64,000 nt of DNA from Palsa-1392 sp036490335 (GCA_036490335.1 DASXEB010000019.1:62001-126000), one strand, 5' to 3'; positions 51,104 to 60,200 are shown, numbered from the stretch's first letter. The notes: generated by a model from the letters alone, not told the origin. Numbers and translations: made by a program.

Positions 51104-51618
51104 TTGGATTCGTCCTGCATGATGAAACTGACGTTGCCGCTGACCTCGAGCTGCGCGGATTTAACTTTTTCGATCTCGTCTGTTTTGGCATTGAGGCGCA
51201 AATCTTCGATGACATCTTCCTCGGCGATGCTCTCGCCCCGCATCGCTTTTCGCAGCAATTTCCCATCGCGCACGAGCGCGACGGGATGGCCTTTGACCAT
51301 TCGCGAAAACGCCGGCCAGCGAGAGACCACGGCGGCGAGGAGGCGGTGGGCGAAAACGATCACCGCGACGGCGCCAATGGTGGCGAAAAACGGCGCGTTA
51401 CCGTTGACCGCGCGGGCGAGGACCGAGGCGATGACTACGAGAAGGACGACGGCAAAGGGCGATTTTTTTGTGAGCGAACGCCGATCGCTCACCCGCACGA
51501 GAATCAGCGCCGAGACGAAAACAATCAGCCCGCGCAGACTGAGCTGGGCGAAGGTGAGCTGGCCCGGCGGGAGCCCGAGGCCAAGCCAGGCCGCCATCCA
51601 ATCGTGAAATTGCGCCAT
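51100..51618 (-). CDS. DUF421 (YetF-like) membrane protein
   Basis: A 172-residue protein with three N-terminal helices ('SLRGLIVFVSALILVRV', 'PFAVVLLVVIASVLARAV', 'FFATIGAVAVIVFAHRLLAAVV') and a cytosolic domain containing 'GHPVALVRDGKLLRKAMRGESIAEEDVIEDLRLNAKTDEIEKVKSAQLEVSGNVSF' (abridged family text), as in DUF421/YetF. Family function is unknown. It is shorter than Bacillus YetF (about 230), with only one cytosolic lobe. Its end overlaps the sulfite oxidase-like gene, so the two are coupled, which is an unusual pairing. Confidence 0.8.
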   Translation of the reverse strand: MAQFHDWMAAWLGLGLPPGQLTFAQLSLRGLIVFVSALILVRVSDRRSLTKKSPFAVVLLVVIASVLARAVNGNAPFFATIGAVAVIVFAHRLLAAVVSRWPAFSRMVKGHPVALVRDGKLLRKAMRGESIAEEDVIEDLRLNAKTDEIEKVKSAQLEVSGNVSFIMQDESK

Positions 51619-51735
51619 GGAATTGGATTCGAGCTTGCCCGCAAAAATGACGGTTGCAAAGGCAAACGCAGCCGCCGAAAACCGCGCCGAATGATTCGCG
51701 AAGAAGCGGATTATCGGCTATCTTTCCTGTCCGAC

Positions 51736-52500
51736 ATGGATCAGTTAACGATTGAAAATTTACACGTCGCGATTGGCGACCGCGAGATCATTCGCGGGCT
51801 TAGTTTGAGCGTTCCGCGCGGCGAAGTGCACGCGATCATGGGGCCGAACGGCTCGGGCAAAAGCACGCTCGCGAAGGTGCTCGCGGGCCATCCCGATTAC
51901 ACCGTCACGGCCGGAGCCATCGCGATGGATGGCGAAAATATTCTCGAGCTCGAGCCCGATGAACGCGCGCGCAAAGGTTTGTTCCTCGCTTTTCAATACC
52001 CGAGCGAAATCCCCGGCGTGACGATCGCGAATTTTTTGCGCGCGGCGGTGCAGTCGCGTTTGCCCGAAGGCGAAGAACTCGAGGCCACCGATTACTACGC
52101 CCGGCTTTACGAAAAAATGGATCTCCTTGCGATGGATCGTTCGTTCACCTCGCGCTCGGTCAACGAAGGATTTTCCGGCGGTGAAAAAAAGCGCAACGAG
52201 ATTCTGCAAATGGCGATGCTCGAGCCGAAATACGCCGTGCTCGACGAGACGGACAGCGGCCTCGACATCGACGCGCTCAAAGTGGTCGCGCATGGCGTCA
52301 ATTCACTCCGCGGCCCGAACCTTGGCGTGCTCTTGATCACGCATTACCAGCGGCTCCTGAATTACATCGTGCCCGATCACGTGCACGTGATGGTGCGCGG
52401 CCGGATCGAAATGAGCGGCGGCAAAGAACTCGCGTTGCAGCTCGAAGAAAAAGGCTACGACTGGGTCAAAGAAGATGCGGACGAGCCGGCGCTCGCCTAA
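51736..52500 (+). CDS. sufC: Fe-S assembly ATPase SufC
   Basis: A 254-residue ABC-type ATPase of the SUF scaffold. Walker A 'GPNGSGKST' begins at about residue 35, 'LFLAFQYPSEIPGV' is the SufC Q-loop, the signature is 'FSGGEKKRNEIL' (with the SufC-specific KRNE), Walker B is 'YAVLDETDSGLDIDALK' and the switch His is in 'LLITHYQRLL'. It powers the SufBD scaffold. The stop TAA lies in a GCCTAACGA copy and a second copy precedes sufB. The ATG at 51736 excludes a long unrelated leader. Confidence 0.95.
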   Translation: MDQLTIENLHVAIGDREIIRGLSLSVPRGEVHAIMGPNGSGKSTLAKVLAGHPDYTVTAGAIAMDGENILELEPDERARKGLFLAFQYPSEIPGVTIANFLRAAVQSRLPEGEELEATDYYARLYEKMDLLAMDRSFTSRSVNEGFSGGEKKRNEILQMAMLEPKYAVLDETDSGLDIDALKVVAHGVNSLRGPNLGVLLITHYQRLLNYIVPDHVHVMVRGRIEMSGGKELALQLEEKGYDWVKEDADEPALA

Positions 52501-52524
52501 CGAACAAACCTAACGACAAATTTT

Positions 52525-53934
52525 ATGGTTAAAGAAACAACAGCCCTCGATATCGAACGGAACATCGGCAACTTCGCTTATCCTGAAACGCACACGCATG
52601 ATGCCGGCGTTGGTCTGACCGAAAAAACGATCCACTACATTTCCGATGTGAAACAGGACCCGGATTGGGTGCGCAAATTTCGCCTCAACGCCCTGCGTGT
52701 TTTCCAAGGCAAACCGATGCCGACGCATTGGGCGAGCAAGGATCTTGAGGCGATCGTCTTCGACAACATCCGCTATTATTTGAGCGGCGGCGTGCAGCCG
52801 AAACGCAACTGGGAAGACGTGCCCGACGACGTGAAGCGCACCTTCGAGCGGCTCGGGATTCCGGAGCAGGAACGCAAGTTTCTCGCCGGCGTCGAAGCGC
52901 AGTTCGATAGCGAAGCGGTTTATTCCAACATCAAGAAAGCCGTCGGCGAACAGGGCGTCATCTTCGTCGGCAGCGCGGACGGTTTGAAGAATCATCCGGA
53001 AATTTTCCGGAAATGGTTCGGCAAAGTCATCCCGACCGGCGACAACAAATTCAGCGCGCTCAACAGCGCGGTCTTCAGCGGCGGCTCGTTCATCTACGTG
53101 CCGCCGGGCGTGAAAGTGAAGCATCCGCTGCAGGCTTACTTCCGCATCAACGCCGAAAATTTCGGCCAGTTCGAGCGCACGCTCATCATCGTCGATGAAG
53201 GCGCCGAGCTGACTTACATGGAAGGTTGCACCGCGCCGAAATTCAACACCGCGACGTTGCACAGTGCGGTCGTCGAGCTGGTCGCGCTGAAGGGCGCGAA
53301 GATCCAATACATCACGGTGCAAAACTGGTCGAACAACGTCTTCAATCTCGTCACCAAACGCGGCCTCGCGCACGAAAACGCCGAGGTAAAATGGATCGAC
53401 TGCAACATCGGGTCGCGCCTAACGATGAAGTATCCCGGCGTGGTCATGAAAGGCCGCAAAGCGCGCGGCGAAGTCATTTCCATCGCGCTCGCCGGCGACG
53501 GCCAGCATCAGGACACCGGCGCGAAAATGGTTCACGCTGCCGACGAAACCACGAGCAATATCATTTCCAAATCGATCAGCATCGGCACTGGCCGCGCGAC
53601 TTATCGCGGACTCGTCCACGTCCCGAAGCATCTCAAGAACTGCAAGAACAACACCGAGTGCGACGCGCTCCTCATCAGCACAAACAGCCGCACCGACACG
53701 TATCCCGCGATCACTGTCCGCGGCACCGGGAACGCCGTGCAGCACGAAGCGAGCGTCAGCCAGGTTTCGGCCGAGCAGATTTTCTACATGCAACAGCGCG
53801 GACTCACGAAAGCGCAGGCAATGAGTTTGAGCGTAAACGGCTTCGTCAACGATCTCGTCAGGCAATTCCCGATGGAATATTCCGTCGAGCTGAAGCGCCT
53901 GATCGAACTTGAGATGGAAGGCTCCGTCGGCTAA
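52525..53934 (+). CDS. sufB: Fe-S scaffold protein SufB
   Basis: A 469-residue SufB. 'KQDPDWVRKFRLNALRVF' at the start, 'FIYVPPGVKVKHPLQAYFRINAENFGQFERTLIIVDEGAELTYMEGC' (in parts) and 'DETTSNIISKSIS' are family blocks; the Cys in 'NNTECDALL' corresponds to the cluster-building cysteine of E. coli SufB. The beta-helix core is complete. It receives sulfur and assembles clusters with SufC and SufD. It lies 24 bp after sufC. Confidence 0.95.
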   Translation: MVKETTALDIERNIGNFAYPETHTHDAGVGLTEKTIHYISDVKQDPDWVRKFRLNALRVFQGKPMPTHWASKDLEAIVFDNIRYYLSGGVQPKRNWEDVPDDVKRTFERLGIPEQERKFLAGVEAQFDSEAVYSNIKKAVGEQGVIFVGSADGLKNHPEIFRKWFGKVIPTGDNKFSALNSAVFSGGSFIYVPPGVKVKHPLQAYFRINAENFGQFERTLIIVDEGAELTYMEGCTAPKFNTATLHSAVVELVALKGAKIQYITVQNWSNNVFNLVTKRGLAHENAEVKWIDCNIGSRLTMKYPGVVMKGRKARGEVISIALAGDGQHQDTGAKMVHAADETTSNIISKSISIGTGRATYRGLVHVPKHLKNCKNNTECDALLISTNSRTDTYPAITVRGTGNAVQHEASVSQVSAEQIFYMQQRGLTKAQAMSLSVNGFVNDLVRQFPMEYSVELKRLIELEMEGSVG

Positions 53935-53997
53935 TTTCGCCGGCCAGATCAACGCAGAGTCACGGCGGTCTTTGGCCGCCGTTTTGCGTCTCACGTC

Positions 53998-55350
53998 ATG
54001 AGTAATCCGTCAGCTCTCCTCGAAGAAACCGCAGCCGCGGCGGCGGAATCGGCGGGCATTCTCGGCGGAGCCGGCGAACGCAACGCCGATTTGCCGGCGT
54101 GGTTTCGCGAACAGCAGCGCGCGGCCTGGATCGAATTTCAAAATCTCCCGCTGCCGACGATCAAGGACCAGGCCTGGCGTTTTTCGAACGTGAAAGCGCT
54201 CGATCTCGCGCCATTTCATTTGCCTAACGAAAAGCCGACGGACGCAAAACGGCGCGAACTTCTCGAACGTTCGGCGGAATTGGAAGAAACCAGCGGCCGC
54301 CTCATTTTCGCCGACGATCGCGTGCTCGAACGCGACGCGCTCGCCGACAATTGGCGAGCGGCCGGCGTCATTTTCCAACCGCTCGAGCGCGCGATAATCG
54401 AACACGAAGACTTGTTCCGCCGGCATTTCATGACGCAGCCGGCAACGTTAGGCAGCGCAAAGTTCGCCGCCTTGCATCAGGCATTCGTGAGGTCGGGAAC
54501 ATTCCTTTATGTGCCACGCGGCATCGAGATTGATTTGCCGCTCGAAACTTTCCATTGGTTAGGCGGCGAGAACGTCGCGATTTTTCCCCACACGCTCCTC
54601 GTCGCGGAAGAATTTTCCAAAGTCACGCTGGTCGAACATTTCCGCTCGGCTGATCGCAACCGCGCCGGATTTTCCTGCGGCGTCAACGACCTCGTCGTCG
54701 GCGCGGGCGCGAAAGTCACTTACATCTGCACGCAGGATTGGAGCGATCGCGCGCTCAGTATTCAGATCAACGCCACGACCGTCGCGCGTGACGCCTCGGC
54801 CCTGAATTTGCATCTCGCGCTCGGCGGAAATTATTCGCGGATGGAAAGCCTCAGCCGCCTGATCGGCGAAGGCGCGCGCAGCGACATGCTCGCGGTCTCG
54901 GTCGGTGAAGGCGCGCAGGAATTCGACGCGCGCACTTTGCAGGATCACGCCTCGCCGCACACTTACAGCGACCTGCTTTTCAAAAACGCGTTGAACGATC
55001 GCGCGCGAAATACCTTTGGCGGTTTGATCCGGGTCGAGCCGCACGCGCATTTCACCGATGCCTACCAAAAAGTGCGCAACCTTTTGTTGAGCGACGACGC
55101 CGAAGCCAACTCGATGCCCGGCCTCGAAATCCTCGCCGACAACGTGAAGTGCAGTCACGGCGCGACCTCCGGCCAGCTCGATGACGACGAAATGTTCTAT
55201 CTTCTCGCGCGCGGCATTTCCAAAACGGTCGCGCGCCAGTTGCTCGTCGGCGGATTTTTGAACGAAGTGCTCTCGCGCCTAACGAATCCCGTTTTGGTCG
55301 CGAAATTGGAGGAACTGATCGCGGGCAAGTTCGCGCGGCGCGCGCGATAA
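53998..55350 (+). CDS. sufD: Fe-S scaffold protein SufD
   Basis: A 450-residue SufD, paralogue of SufB. 'GTFLYVPRGIEIDLPLETFHWLGGENVAIFPHTLLVAEEFSKVTLVEHF' (abridged) and 'NVKCSHGATSGQLDDDEMFYLLARGISKTVARQLLVGGFLNEVL' (abridged) are diagnostic; the His in 'CSHGAT' matches the functional histidine of E. coli SufD. It completes sufCBD. No sufS, sufU or sufE follows; the cysteine desulfurase must be elsewhere. The 5' gap to sufB is 63 bp. Confidence 0.93.
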   Translation: MSNPSALLEETAAAAAESAGILGGAGERNADLPAWFREQQRAAWIEFQNLPLPTIKDQAWRFSNVKALDLAPFHLPNEKPTDAKRRELLERSAELEETSGRLIFADDRVLERDALADNWRAAGVIFQPLERAIIEHEDLFRRHFMTQPATLGSAKFAALHQAFVRSGTFLYVPRGIEIDLPLETFHWLGGENVAIFPHTLLVAEEFSKVTLVEHFRSADRNRAGFSCGVNDLVVGAGAKVTYICTQDWSDRALSIQINATTVARDASALNLHLALGGNYSRMESLSRLIGEGARSDMLAVSVGEGAQEFDARTLQDHASPHTYSDLLFKNALNDRARNTFGGLIRVEPHAHFTDAYQKVRNLLLSDDAEANSMPGLEILADNVKCSHGATSGQLDDDEMFYLLARGISKTVARQLLVGGFLNEVLSRLTNPVLVAKLEELIAGKFARRAR

Positions 55351-55391
55351 ATCGTTGCGCGTCTTTCGCGCTGTCGCTATTCTCGAAGTCG

Positions 55392-55853
55392 ATGGACGTC
55401 AGCGGCACGATCGAATCAATCCTCGCGCAGAAGACCGGGCCGATCTGGTCGGTCTCGCCCGACGCGACGGTTTACGATGCGATCGCGCTCATGGCGGAGA
55501 AAAATATCGGGGCGCTTATCGTGATGGAAAACGACAATCTCGTCGGAATCATTTCCGAGCGCGATTACTCGCGCAAAGTGATGCTCAAAGGCAAGACCTC
55601 GCGCGACAGTTACGTGCGCGAAATCATGACGACCGAGCTGATCACCGCCCACCCGCGCGAAACAGTCGAGGATTGTTTGCGCTTCATGACGGACAAGCAC
55701 ATTCGGCATCTGCCGGTGATGGCGGAAGGCCGGTTGCGCGGCATCATTTCGATCGGCGACCTGGTCAAGCAGGTCATCTCCGCGCAGAGCGCGACGCTGG
55801 CGCAGCTCCAGGATTACATCGCCGGCGGCTATCCCTCTTCCGCTTCTCGTTAG
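55392..55853 (+). CDS. CBS-domain protein
   Basis: A 153-residue protein made of two CBS domains (about 18-72 and 82-138): 'IWSVSPDATVYDAIALMAEKNIGALIVMEN' with 'LVGIISERDYSRKVML', and 'ITAHPRETVEDCLRFMTDKHIRHLPVMAEGRLRGIISIGDLVKQVI' (parts). Tandem CBS modules bind adenosine nucleotides. A stand-alone pair is a regulatory or energy-sensing protein with unknown partner. It is 41 bp after sufD and could be in the suf transcript. The stop is in a TCGTTAGG copy. Confidence 0.9.
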   Translation: MDVSGTIESILAQKTGPIWSVSPDATVYDAIALMAEKNIGALIVMENDNLVGIISERDYSRKVMLKGKTSRDSYVREIMTTELITAHPRETVEDCLRFMTDKHIRHLPVMAEGRLRGIISIGDLVKQVISAQSATLAQLQDYIAGGYPSSASR

Positions 55854-55871
55854 GCATTCGCCGGGCGCCGC

Positions 55872-56630
55872 CTAACGATGGTCGGCGCTCGTCGCCACGA
55901 CCGCTTCGGGCCGATACATGTCGTGGTTGCTGCCTTGGAATTCCGCTTTCAGGCGCACCCGGAAATGGCCGAGGTCAACCAAATCCCAGCGGGTGAATTT
56001 CCATTCGCCGACCTTTCCGTTTTCGTGCTCGAAGCCGATGATGAAATGGACGGCGTCGTCGCGCACTTTGTTCGTCGCTTCCTTCGGCTCGAAATAAAAA
56101 GTGCGAAAACTGCTCTCACGGCTGCCGGTCGCGTAGAGCTTCGGATCGAGATAAAAAACGCGCTTCGTCTTGATATCGACGAGCCGCAAATCGGGATAAC
56201 CGGAGCGCTGCACGCTGCCTCGCTCGGTGCGCGGAAAGTCGCAGCTAAAGCCCGGGACGGCGTCGAGCAGCTCGCATGTTTTATCTTCAAAGTGACTGCT
56301 CACTTCGTTGATCCGCGGGATGCCTTGGATCACGCTTTTCGGCTCGTTCAGTTGCCTAACGACTTCGTCGAGCACGCCGCTGATCGATTTGATCACGCGC
56401 TGGTCGGTCTCGTTTTTCGGATCGGTCGGAATCACTTTTTTGCCGGTCGCGTCGAAGATGACTTCCGAAAATGGAATGCCGCGCAGATCCGAATCTTCGC
56501 GCAGAAGCCACGGAATCAGCTGATCGACCGGAGAAGCCGCGGCTCGCGCGGTCGCGTCGGCGGCGAGAACGACGCGACTGAGAAGAAGAATGGCCGCGAG
56601 AAGAAGCCCGTTCGGAAAGTTTGCTTTCAA
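55872..56630 (-). CDS. Secreted protein with PD-(D/E)xK-like motif
   Basis: A 252-residue protein with a signal peptide ('LLLAAILLLSRVVLAADA'). The mature part includes 'SGVLDEVVRQLN', 'NEVSSHFEDKTCELLD' and 'RSGYPDLRLVDIKTKRVFYLDPKLY' in key parts: an upstream Glu (109 or 115), Asp147 in GYPD and Asp162-Pro-Lys164 match the spacing of a PD-(D/E)xK nuclease core. Cys119 and Cys130 could form a disulfide in the periplasm. If real, this is an exported nuclease; no other evidence is available. The stop is in a motif copy; convergent with the CBS gene. Confidence 0.6.
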   Translation of the reverse strand: MKANFPNGLLLAAILLLSRVVLAADATARAAASPVDQLIPWLLREDSDLRGIPFSEVIFDATGKKVIPTDPKNETDQRVIKSISGVLDEVVRQLNEPKSVIQGIPRINEVSSHFEDKTCELLDAVPGFSCDFPRTERGSVQRSGYPDLRLVDIKTKRVFYLDPKLYATGSRESSFRTFYFEPKEATNKVRDDAVHFIIGFEHENGKVGEWKFTRWDLVDLGHFRVRLKAEFQGSNHDMYRPEAVVATSADHR

Positions 56631-56864
56631 TCTGATCTTCTTTTTGGGGAACTCATTTTGCCTTGAGTGAATCTGGCGGTTTTAGCAGCCGAAAGCAGGG
56701 TTGCAAGGAGAGAAAATGTTCGGCGAGGTCGCGGCAGGAACGGCAGATTTGCGCGTCGATTTTTCAAAATGCGAGTTTTACATTCAACTCGCAGTCCGCC
56801 ATCATGCGCACGAACCAACGAAAGCCGGGCGAAATCGAGCGCGTGAAATTTCCAGCTTCTTAAA

Positions 56865-57347
56865 ATGAATTGCCTGCCTTTTCTGATCGCGTTTCCGCGC
56901 GCGAAGCGGCGATTTTGCGGATCGGCCGCGGTTTTGGCCGCAATGTTCGCGGGCGGGTGCGCGACCGTCGCACCTTACGACCAGGCTGCTTACGAGCACG
57001 CGACGAATGTGAAGGTCGATACGCTCGCGCTCGTGAGCAAAGCAACCGGGAATTACGGCGATAATCTTTCCGAGATCAAGAACGTGAATCTCGCCTTGCA
57101 GAAGGCCTACGAATACGACAAGGATCGCTCGCTGAATACGAGCACCCGCAAAGAATGGGAGGATTTGCTCGTCGAAAAAAACGACGATCCGAAGTCCGGA
57201 ATTATCCCGCGTTTTCTCGAGCGCTGGCAGCGAAAAGGATCGCTCAAGCCGCACGCAGTCGCGGACGATCGGCAAAATATCAGCGACGCTTTTGACATGA
57301 TCATCCAATCGGAAAACGGAAAGAATCGCTCTTCGCAAACGAAATGA
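56865..57347 (+). CDS. Lipoprotein of unknown function
   Basis: A 160-residue predicted lipoprotein: basic N-region, hydrophobic stretch 'FCGSAAVLAAMFAGGCATV' with the lipobox AGGC (Cys about 32). The mature protein is helical and charged ('QAAYEHATNVKVDTLALVSKATGNY', 'LNTSTRKEWEDLLVEKNDDPKSG'). No family was recognised. It is the first of three closely spaced genes (18 and 45 bp gaps) that look like an operon ending in a membrane protein. Confidence 0.65.
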   Translation: MNCLPFLIAFPRAKRRFCGSAAVLAAMFAGGCATVAPYDQAAYEHATNVKVDTLALVSKATGNYGDNLSEIKNVNLALQKAYEYDKDRSLNTSTRKEWEDLLVEKNDDPKSGIIPRFLERWQRKGSLKPHAVADDRQNISDAFDMIIQSENGKNRSSQTK

Positions 57348-57365
57348 CGGAAAGGCTGCGCGCGT

Positions 57366-57683
57366 ATGGCAAATATTGACTACGATAAAATCTGGCAGAG
57401 CATCGCCGCCCTCGCGCAAAAGGATGTGAAGAATTATGCCGAAGCGGCGACCGCCGACGGAAAGAATTTTGTCGAAGCGACGAAGGCGAAGTTCGAAAGG
57501 TACGTCGATGAACTGGCGCAGCAGGAGATCGACGAAGACGATTTCAAGGATGACGTGCTGAATCTGGCCGCGCTCGCCGACATGGAACGGCTCAAGGAAC
57601 AGGAACTGGCCGAGGCCGCGATCGACCAGTTCGTCAACGGCGTGATCGATATCCTGATCGCCGCCGGCCTGCAGGCGATCTAG
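57366..57683 (+). CDS. Small soluble helical protein, unknown
   Basis: A 105-residue acidic protein, probably all alpha: 'IWQSIAALAQKDVKNYAEAATADGKNFVEATKAKFERY' (parts) and 'AEAAIDQFVNGVIDILIAAGLQAI'. No signal peptide and no membrane helix apart from a hydrophobic end. It lies between a lipoprotein and a membrane protein gene and may interact with them. Family unknown. Confidence 0.6.
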   Translation: MANIDYDKIWQSIAALAQKDVKNYAEAATADGKNFVEATKAKFERYVDELAQQEIDEDDFKDDVLNLAALADMERLKEQELAEAAIDQFVNGVIDILIAAGLQAI

Positions 57684-57728
57684 AGAATGCTTCGCCTAAC
57701 GAAAAGTTGAGCAGGAAAATCTGACGAC

Positions 57729-58685
57729 ATGCCGGCCATCCTGAATGTCCTGATCGGCGTCGTCTTCGTTTTTCTTCTTTTCAGTCTGCTCGTCTCGGCG
57801 CTGAACGAGATCATCCTTTCGACACTCGATAAACGCGCCGATTTTCTAAAGGAAGGTTTGCGCGAGCTGCTGCAAAACCCGCAGCGAGTTTCCGATTTTC
57901 TCGGTCACGGCCTGATCGATGCGCTTTCGCGCAAGACTGGTGGCAATCCGAGCTACATCGGAAAGGATCCTTTTGTCGCGGCGGTGCTCGATTTGATCAA
58001 ACCAGCCAATCCGACGGAAGTGCGCACGATCGCCGATTTCCAGACCGCGGTCGCGGGTTTGCCTAACGACAAATTCCGGCAAAGCCTGAGCGCAATTCTC
58101 GATGGTGCCGACAACAATCTCGAGAAATTCAAACAAGGTCTCGGCGCGTGGTACGACCACAGCATGGAACGGGTCAGCGGCTGGTACACCCGCTACGCGC
58201 AGAAGTGGCTTTTTGCGCTTGGCCTGATCGTCGCCATCGCCTGCAATGTCGACACCATTCACATCACGCAGACGCTTTCGGCCGATCCAAAACTCGCCGT
58301 CGCCACAGCCGATCAGGCTTCCAATTTCCTGAAGACAAACGCCGCGTCGTCGGCGGGAGAGGCGAAGCAGGACGCGGCGGCGCTCGATTCGCTGTCGAAG
58401 AATGTGCAAACCGAGATGCAAAGCCTGAATGCGCTCCATCTGCCGATCGGCTGGGACCCGGATGCGCGCCAGCGATTCGGCGTCTGGCAGCCGGACAGGA
58501 AAATCGCGTGGCCAAAAACTCCCGCGGTCCTTTTCTCGGCCCTTTGCGGTTGGCTCCTGACCGCGCTTGCCGGCACGCTCGGGGCGCCCTTTTGGTTCGA
58601 TACACTCAATCGTTTCGTCAACATTCGCGGGAACGGCCGCGCACCTAACGAGAAGGATTTGCCGACGAAAAAGGCGCGCTCCTGA
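57729..58685 (+). CDS. Membrane protein with C-terminal LNRFVNIR motif
   Basis: A 318-residue protein with an N-terminal helix ('ILNVLIGVVFVFLLFSLLVSALNEII'), a soluble region, a middle helix ('KWLFALGLIVAIACNVDTIHIT') and a C-terminal helix ('FSALCGWLLTALAGTLGAPFWFDTLNRFVNIRGNGRAP' in part). I recall the last motif in a widespread but uncharacterised family. The protein seems to anchor in the inner membrane with a loop between helices two and three in the periplasm or cytosol. It ends the three-gene unit 56865-58685. Function unknown. Confidence 0.7.
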   Translation: MPAILNVLIGVVFVFLLFSLLVSALNEIILSTLDKRADFLKEGLRELLQNPQRVSDFLGHGLIDALSRKTGGNPSYIGKDPFVAAVLDLIKPANPTEVRTIADFQTAVAGLPNDKFRQSLSAILDGADNNLEKFKQGLGAWYDHSMERVSGWYTRYAQKWLFALGLIVAIACNVDTIHITQTLSADPKLAVATADQASNFLKTNAASSAGEAKQDAAALDSLSKNVQTEMQSLNALHLPIGWDPDARQRFGVWQPDRKIAWPKTPAVLFSALCGWLLTALAGTLGAPFWFDTLNRFVNIRGNGRAPNEKDLPTKKARS

Positions 58686-58734
58686 GCACGATTCCGTGAG
58701 GGTTTCCTCAGACAACTCTGGTCATCTCCGTCCT

Positions 58735-59442
58735 TTACTCGTTAGGCAATGGCGGCGAAAGAAAAAGGAATGGCAGGTACAGTACCGCGAAGAAAAGCAA
58801 GCCGAGTCCGTTTAGTTCGACGATGTAAAGCCAGTTAGTGGTAGATAAATAATCGAGAATGGATGCCACGATCGGTTTGTGAAGGAGAAAGCCGTAGTTC
58901 ACTCCAGTCAGGTGATCGACCGCGAGAGTAACTAACAAGTATAACTCTGACCATGCGAGCGTTCGCCCGATCGAGCCGAGAGTGGGATGAAATCGGCGCG
59001 CGATCAGGAGATAGATCACTCCGGCGACGATGCCGCAATGGCCGACAAAAAAGCTGATGACTCGAATGTCGGGGAAGCCGATTTGCAGGTTAGGTGTCAG
59101 GATGGCCTGAAGGGTGCCGCCGATTCCCCAGAAGTAGGAAACCTCGCACCAATTGCGCCGATTCGTCAGCAATGCGACGATCACTGTTACCATCGCCCAG
59201 TCGCAGAGCTGGAAAGGAAGAGCCTGTCGCCAAAAGAGCTGGTGATAACGCCAAAGATAGACGGCGTAACCGACATAGTTAGCGGCGAGAACAAGCGAGA
59301 GACAAACCCCAACCGCGCGATCGATCCGCCTTGAGTGTGTGCGGCGGACCGCGACGCCAAGTCCGATCGGAATGACCAGAGTCAGCGCGATGACGAGGAG
59401 ATGCGCCGGCCCGAAAAGCGGAAAGGCTGGTTCGGTTTTCAT
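58735..59442 (-). CDS. TIGR02206/YwaF-family membrane protein
   Basis: A 235-residue protein with about seven membrane helices. 'FPLFGPAHLLVIALTLVIPIGLG', 'FWRQALPFQLCDWAMVTVIVALLT', 'YFWGIGGTLQAILTPNLQIGFPDIRVISFFVGHCGIVAGVIYLL' (part) and 'NYGFLLHKP' match the TIGR02206 family (TMEM164-related acyltransferase-like fold, as in YwaF). The conserved His in 'FVGHCGI' and Cys in 'FQLCDW' are present. Function in bacteria unknown. Surrounding DNA has few CCTAACGA copies. Confidence 0.82.
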   Translation of the reverse strand: MKTEPAFPLFGPAHLLVIALTLVIPIGLGVAVRRTHSRRIDRAVGVCLSLVLAANYVGYAVYLWRYHQLFWRQALPFQLCDWAMVTVIVALLTNRRNWCEVSYFWGIGGTLQAILTPNLQIGFPDIRVISFFVGHCGIVAGVIYLLIARRFHPTLGSIGRTLAWSELYLLVTLAVDHLTGVNYGFLLHKPIVASILDYLSTTNWLYIVELNGLGLLFFAVLYLPFLFLSPPLPNE

Positions 59443-59488
59443 GCCGCGAATGGCGCCATCTTCACGCCGTGCGCGGGGCGGTCAAGAC

Positions 59489-60139
59489 TTAGTCGCGGGG
59501 CTCGATCTCGCCGGCCCCGAGCACCTGCTTCTCGACCGTCTTGGGCTTTCCGCCGTACCGCACTTTGCCCGCGCCAGTGATCGCTGCGCGGAGCAAGTTA
59601 GACGCGGTGACATTCGCCTCGCCCGCGCCGGTCACAGATAACTCCACATCGTTAGTCAATAACTCTGCCGCGTCGAGCTTGCTCGCGCCGGTAAGACTTG
59701 CGAGCAACCGATCGACCTTTCCGCTAAGGGTCGACTTGACCGCGCCGCTTGTCTGAAGAGCGAAGGTCGTTCCACTGAGAGTGCTGGCGTGGAACTCGAG
59801 CGCGCCGCTCAGATCCGCGCCATTCAGGCCCGGGCTCGTGATAACTATTTTGATTCCGTCGGTCGGCACCAGATTTCCGCTCCTCGTCTCGATCTTCAGC
59901 CGGTTGCCGTCCATTGTGGTCACGATTTCCGGAATCAGATTTTCATCGGTCGTCAGGCTAAAGGAAGGCGGACCGGGATGCCATTCCAACTCGTAGAAGC
60001 CGCGCGCGCTTACTTGCGTGAAGTTAGTCACGGCGCGGGTCTCGGTTTTAATAATGCCGTTACCGCGAATGCGATGCCAGTCACATCCGCTGAGACACAG
60101 AGTTAGAAGCAAAAGAGAAGTAACGAGAAATCGATTCAT
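59489..60139 (-). CDS. DUF2807 (head GIN) lipoprotein
   Basis: A 216-residue lipoprotein: signal 'FLVTSLLLLTLCLSGCDW' with lipobox LSGC. The mature part is DUF2807, a beta-helix-like fold: 'IRGNGIIKTETRAVTNFTQVSARGFYELEW', 'LSGALEFHASTLSGTTFALQTSGAVKSTLSG' and 'LTGASKLDAAELLTNDVELSVTGAGEANV' (parts), with the typical 'SGAG' and 'TGAG' repeats. It is surface or periplasmic and of unknown role; the family was once called putative autotransporter adhesin. The ATG at 60139 gives the lipoprotein leader. It lies 61 bp downstream of moaB on the same strand. Confidence 0.88.
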   Translation of the reverse strand: MNRFLVTSLLLLTLCLSGCDWHRIRGNGIIKTETRAVTNFTQVSARGFYELEWHPGPPSFSLTTDENLIPEIVTTMDGNRLKIETRSGNLVPTDGIKIVITSPGLNGADLSGALEFHASTLSGTTFALQTSGAVKSTLSGKVDRLLASLTGASKLDAAELLTNDVELSVTGAGEANVTASNLLRAAITGAGKVRYGGKPKTVEKQVLGAGEIEPRD

Positions 60140-60200
60140 AGTTCCTTGTAAGTGAGATGCGATAAGTCGGCTTTTGGATGCAAGATTTTTCGCAGGCGGA

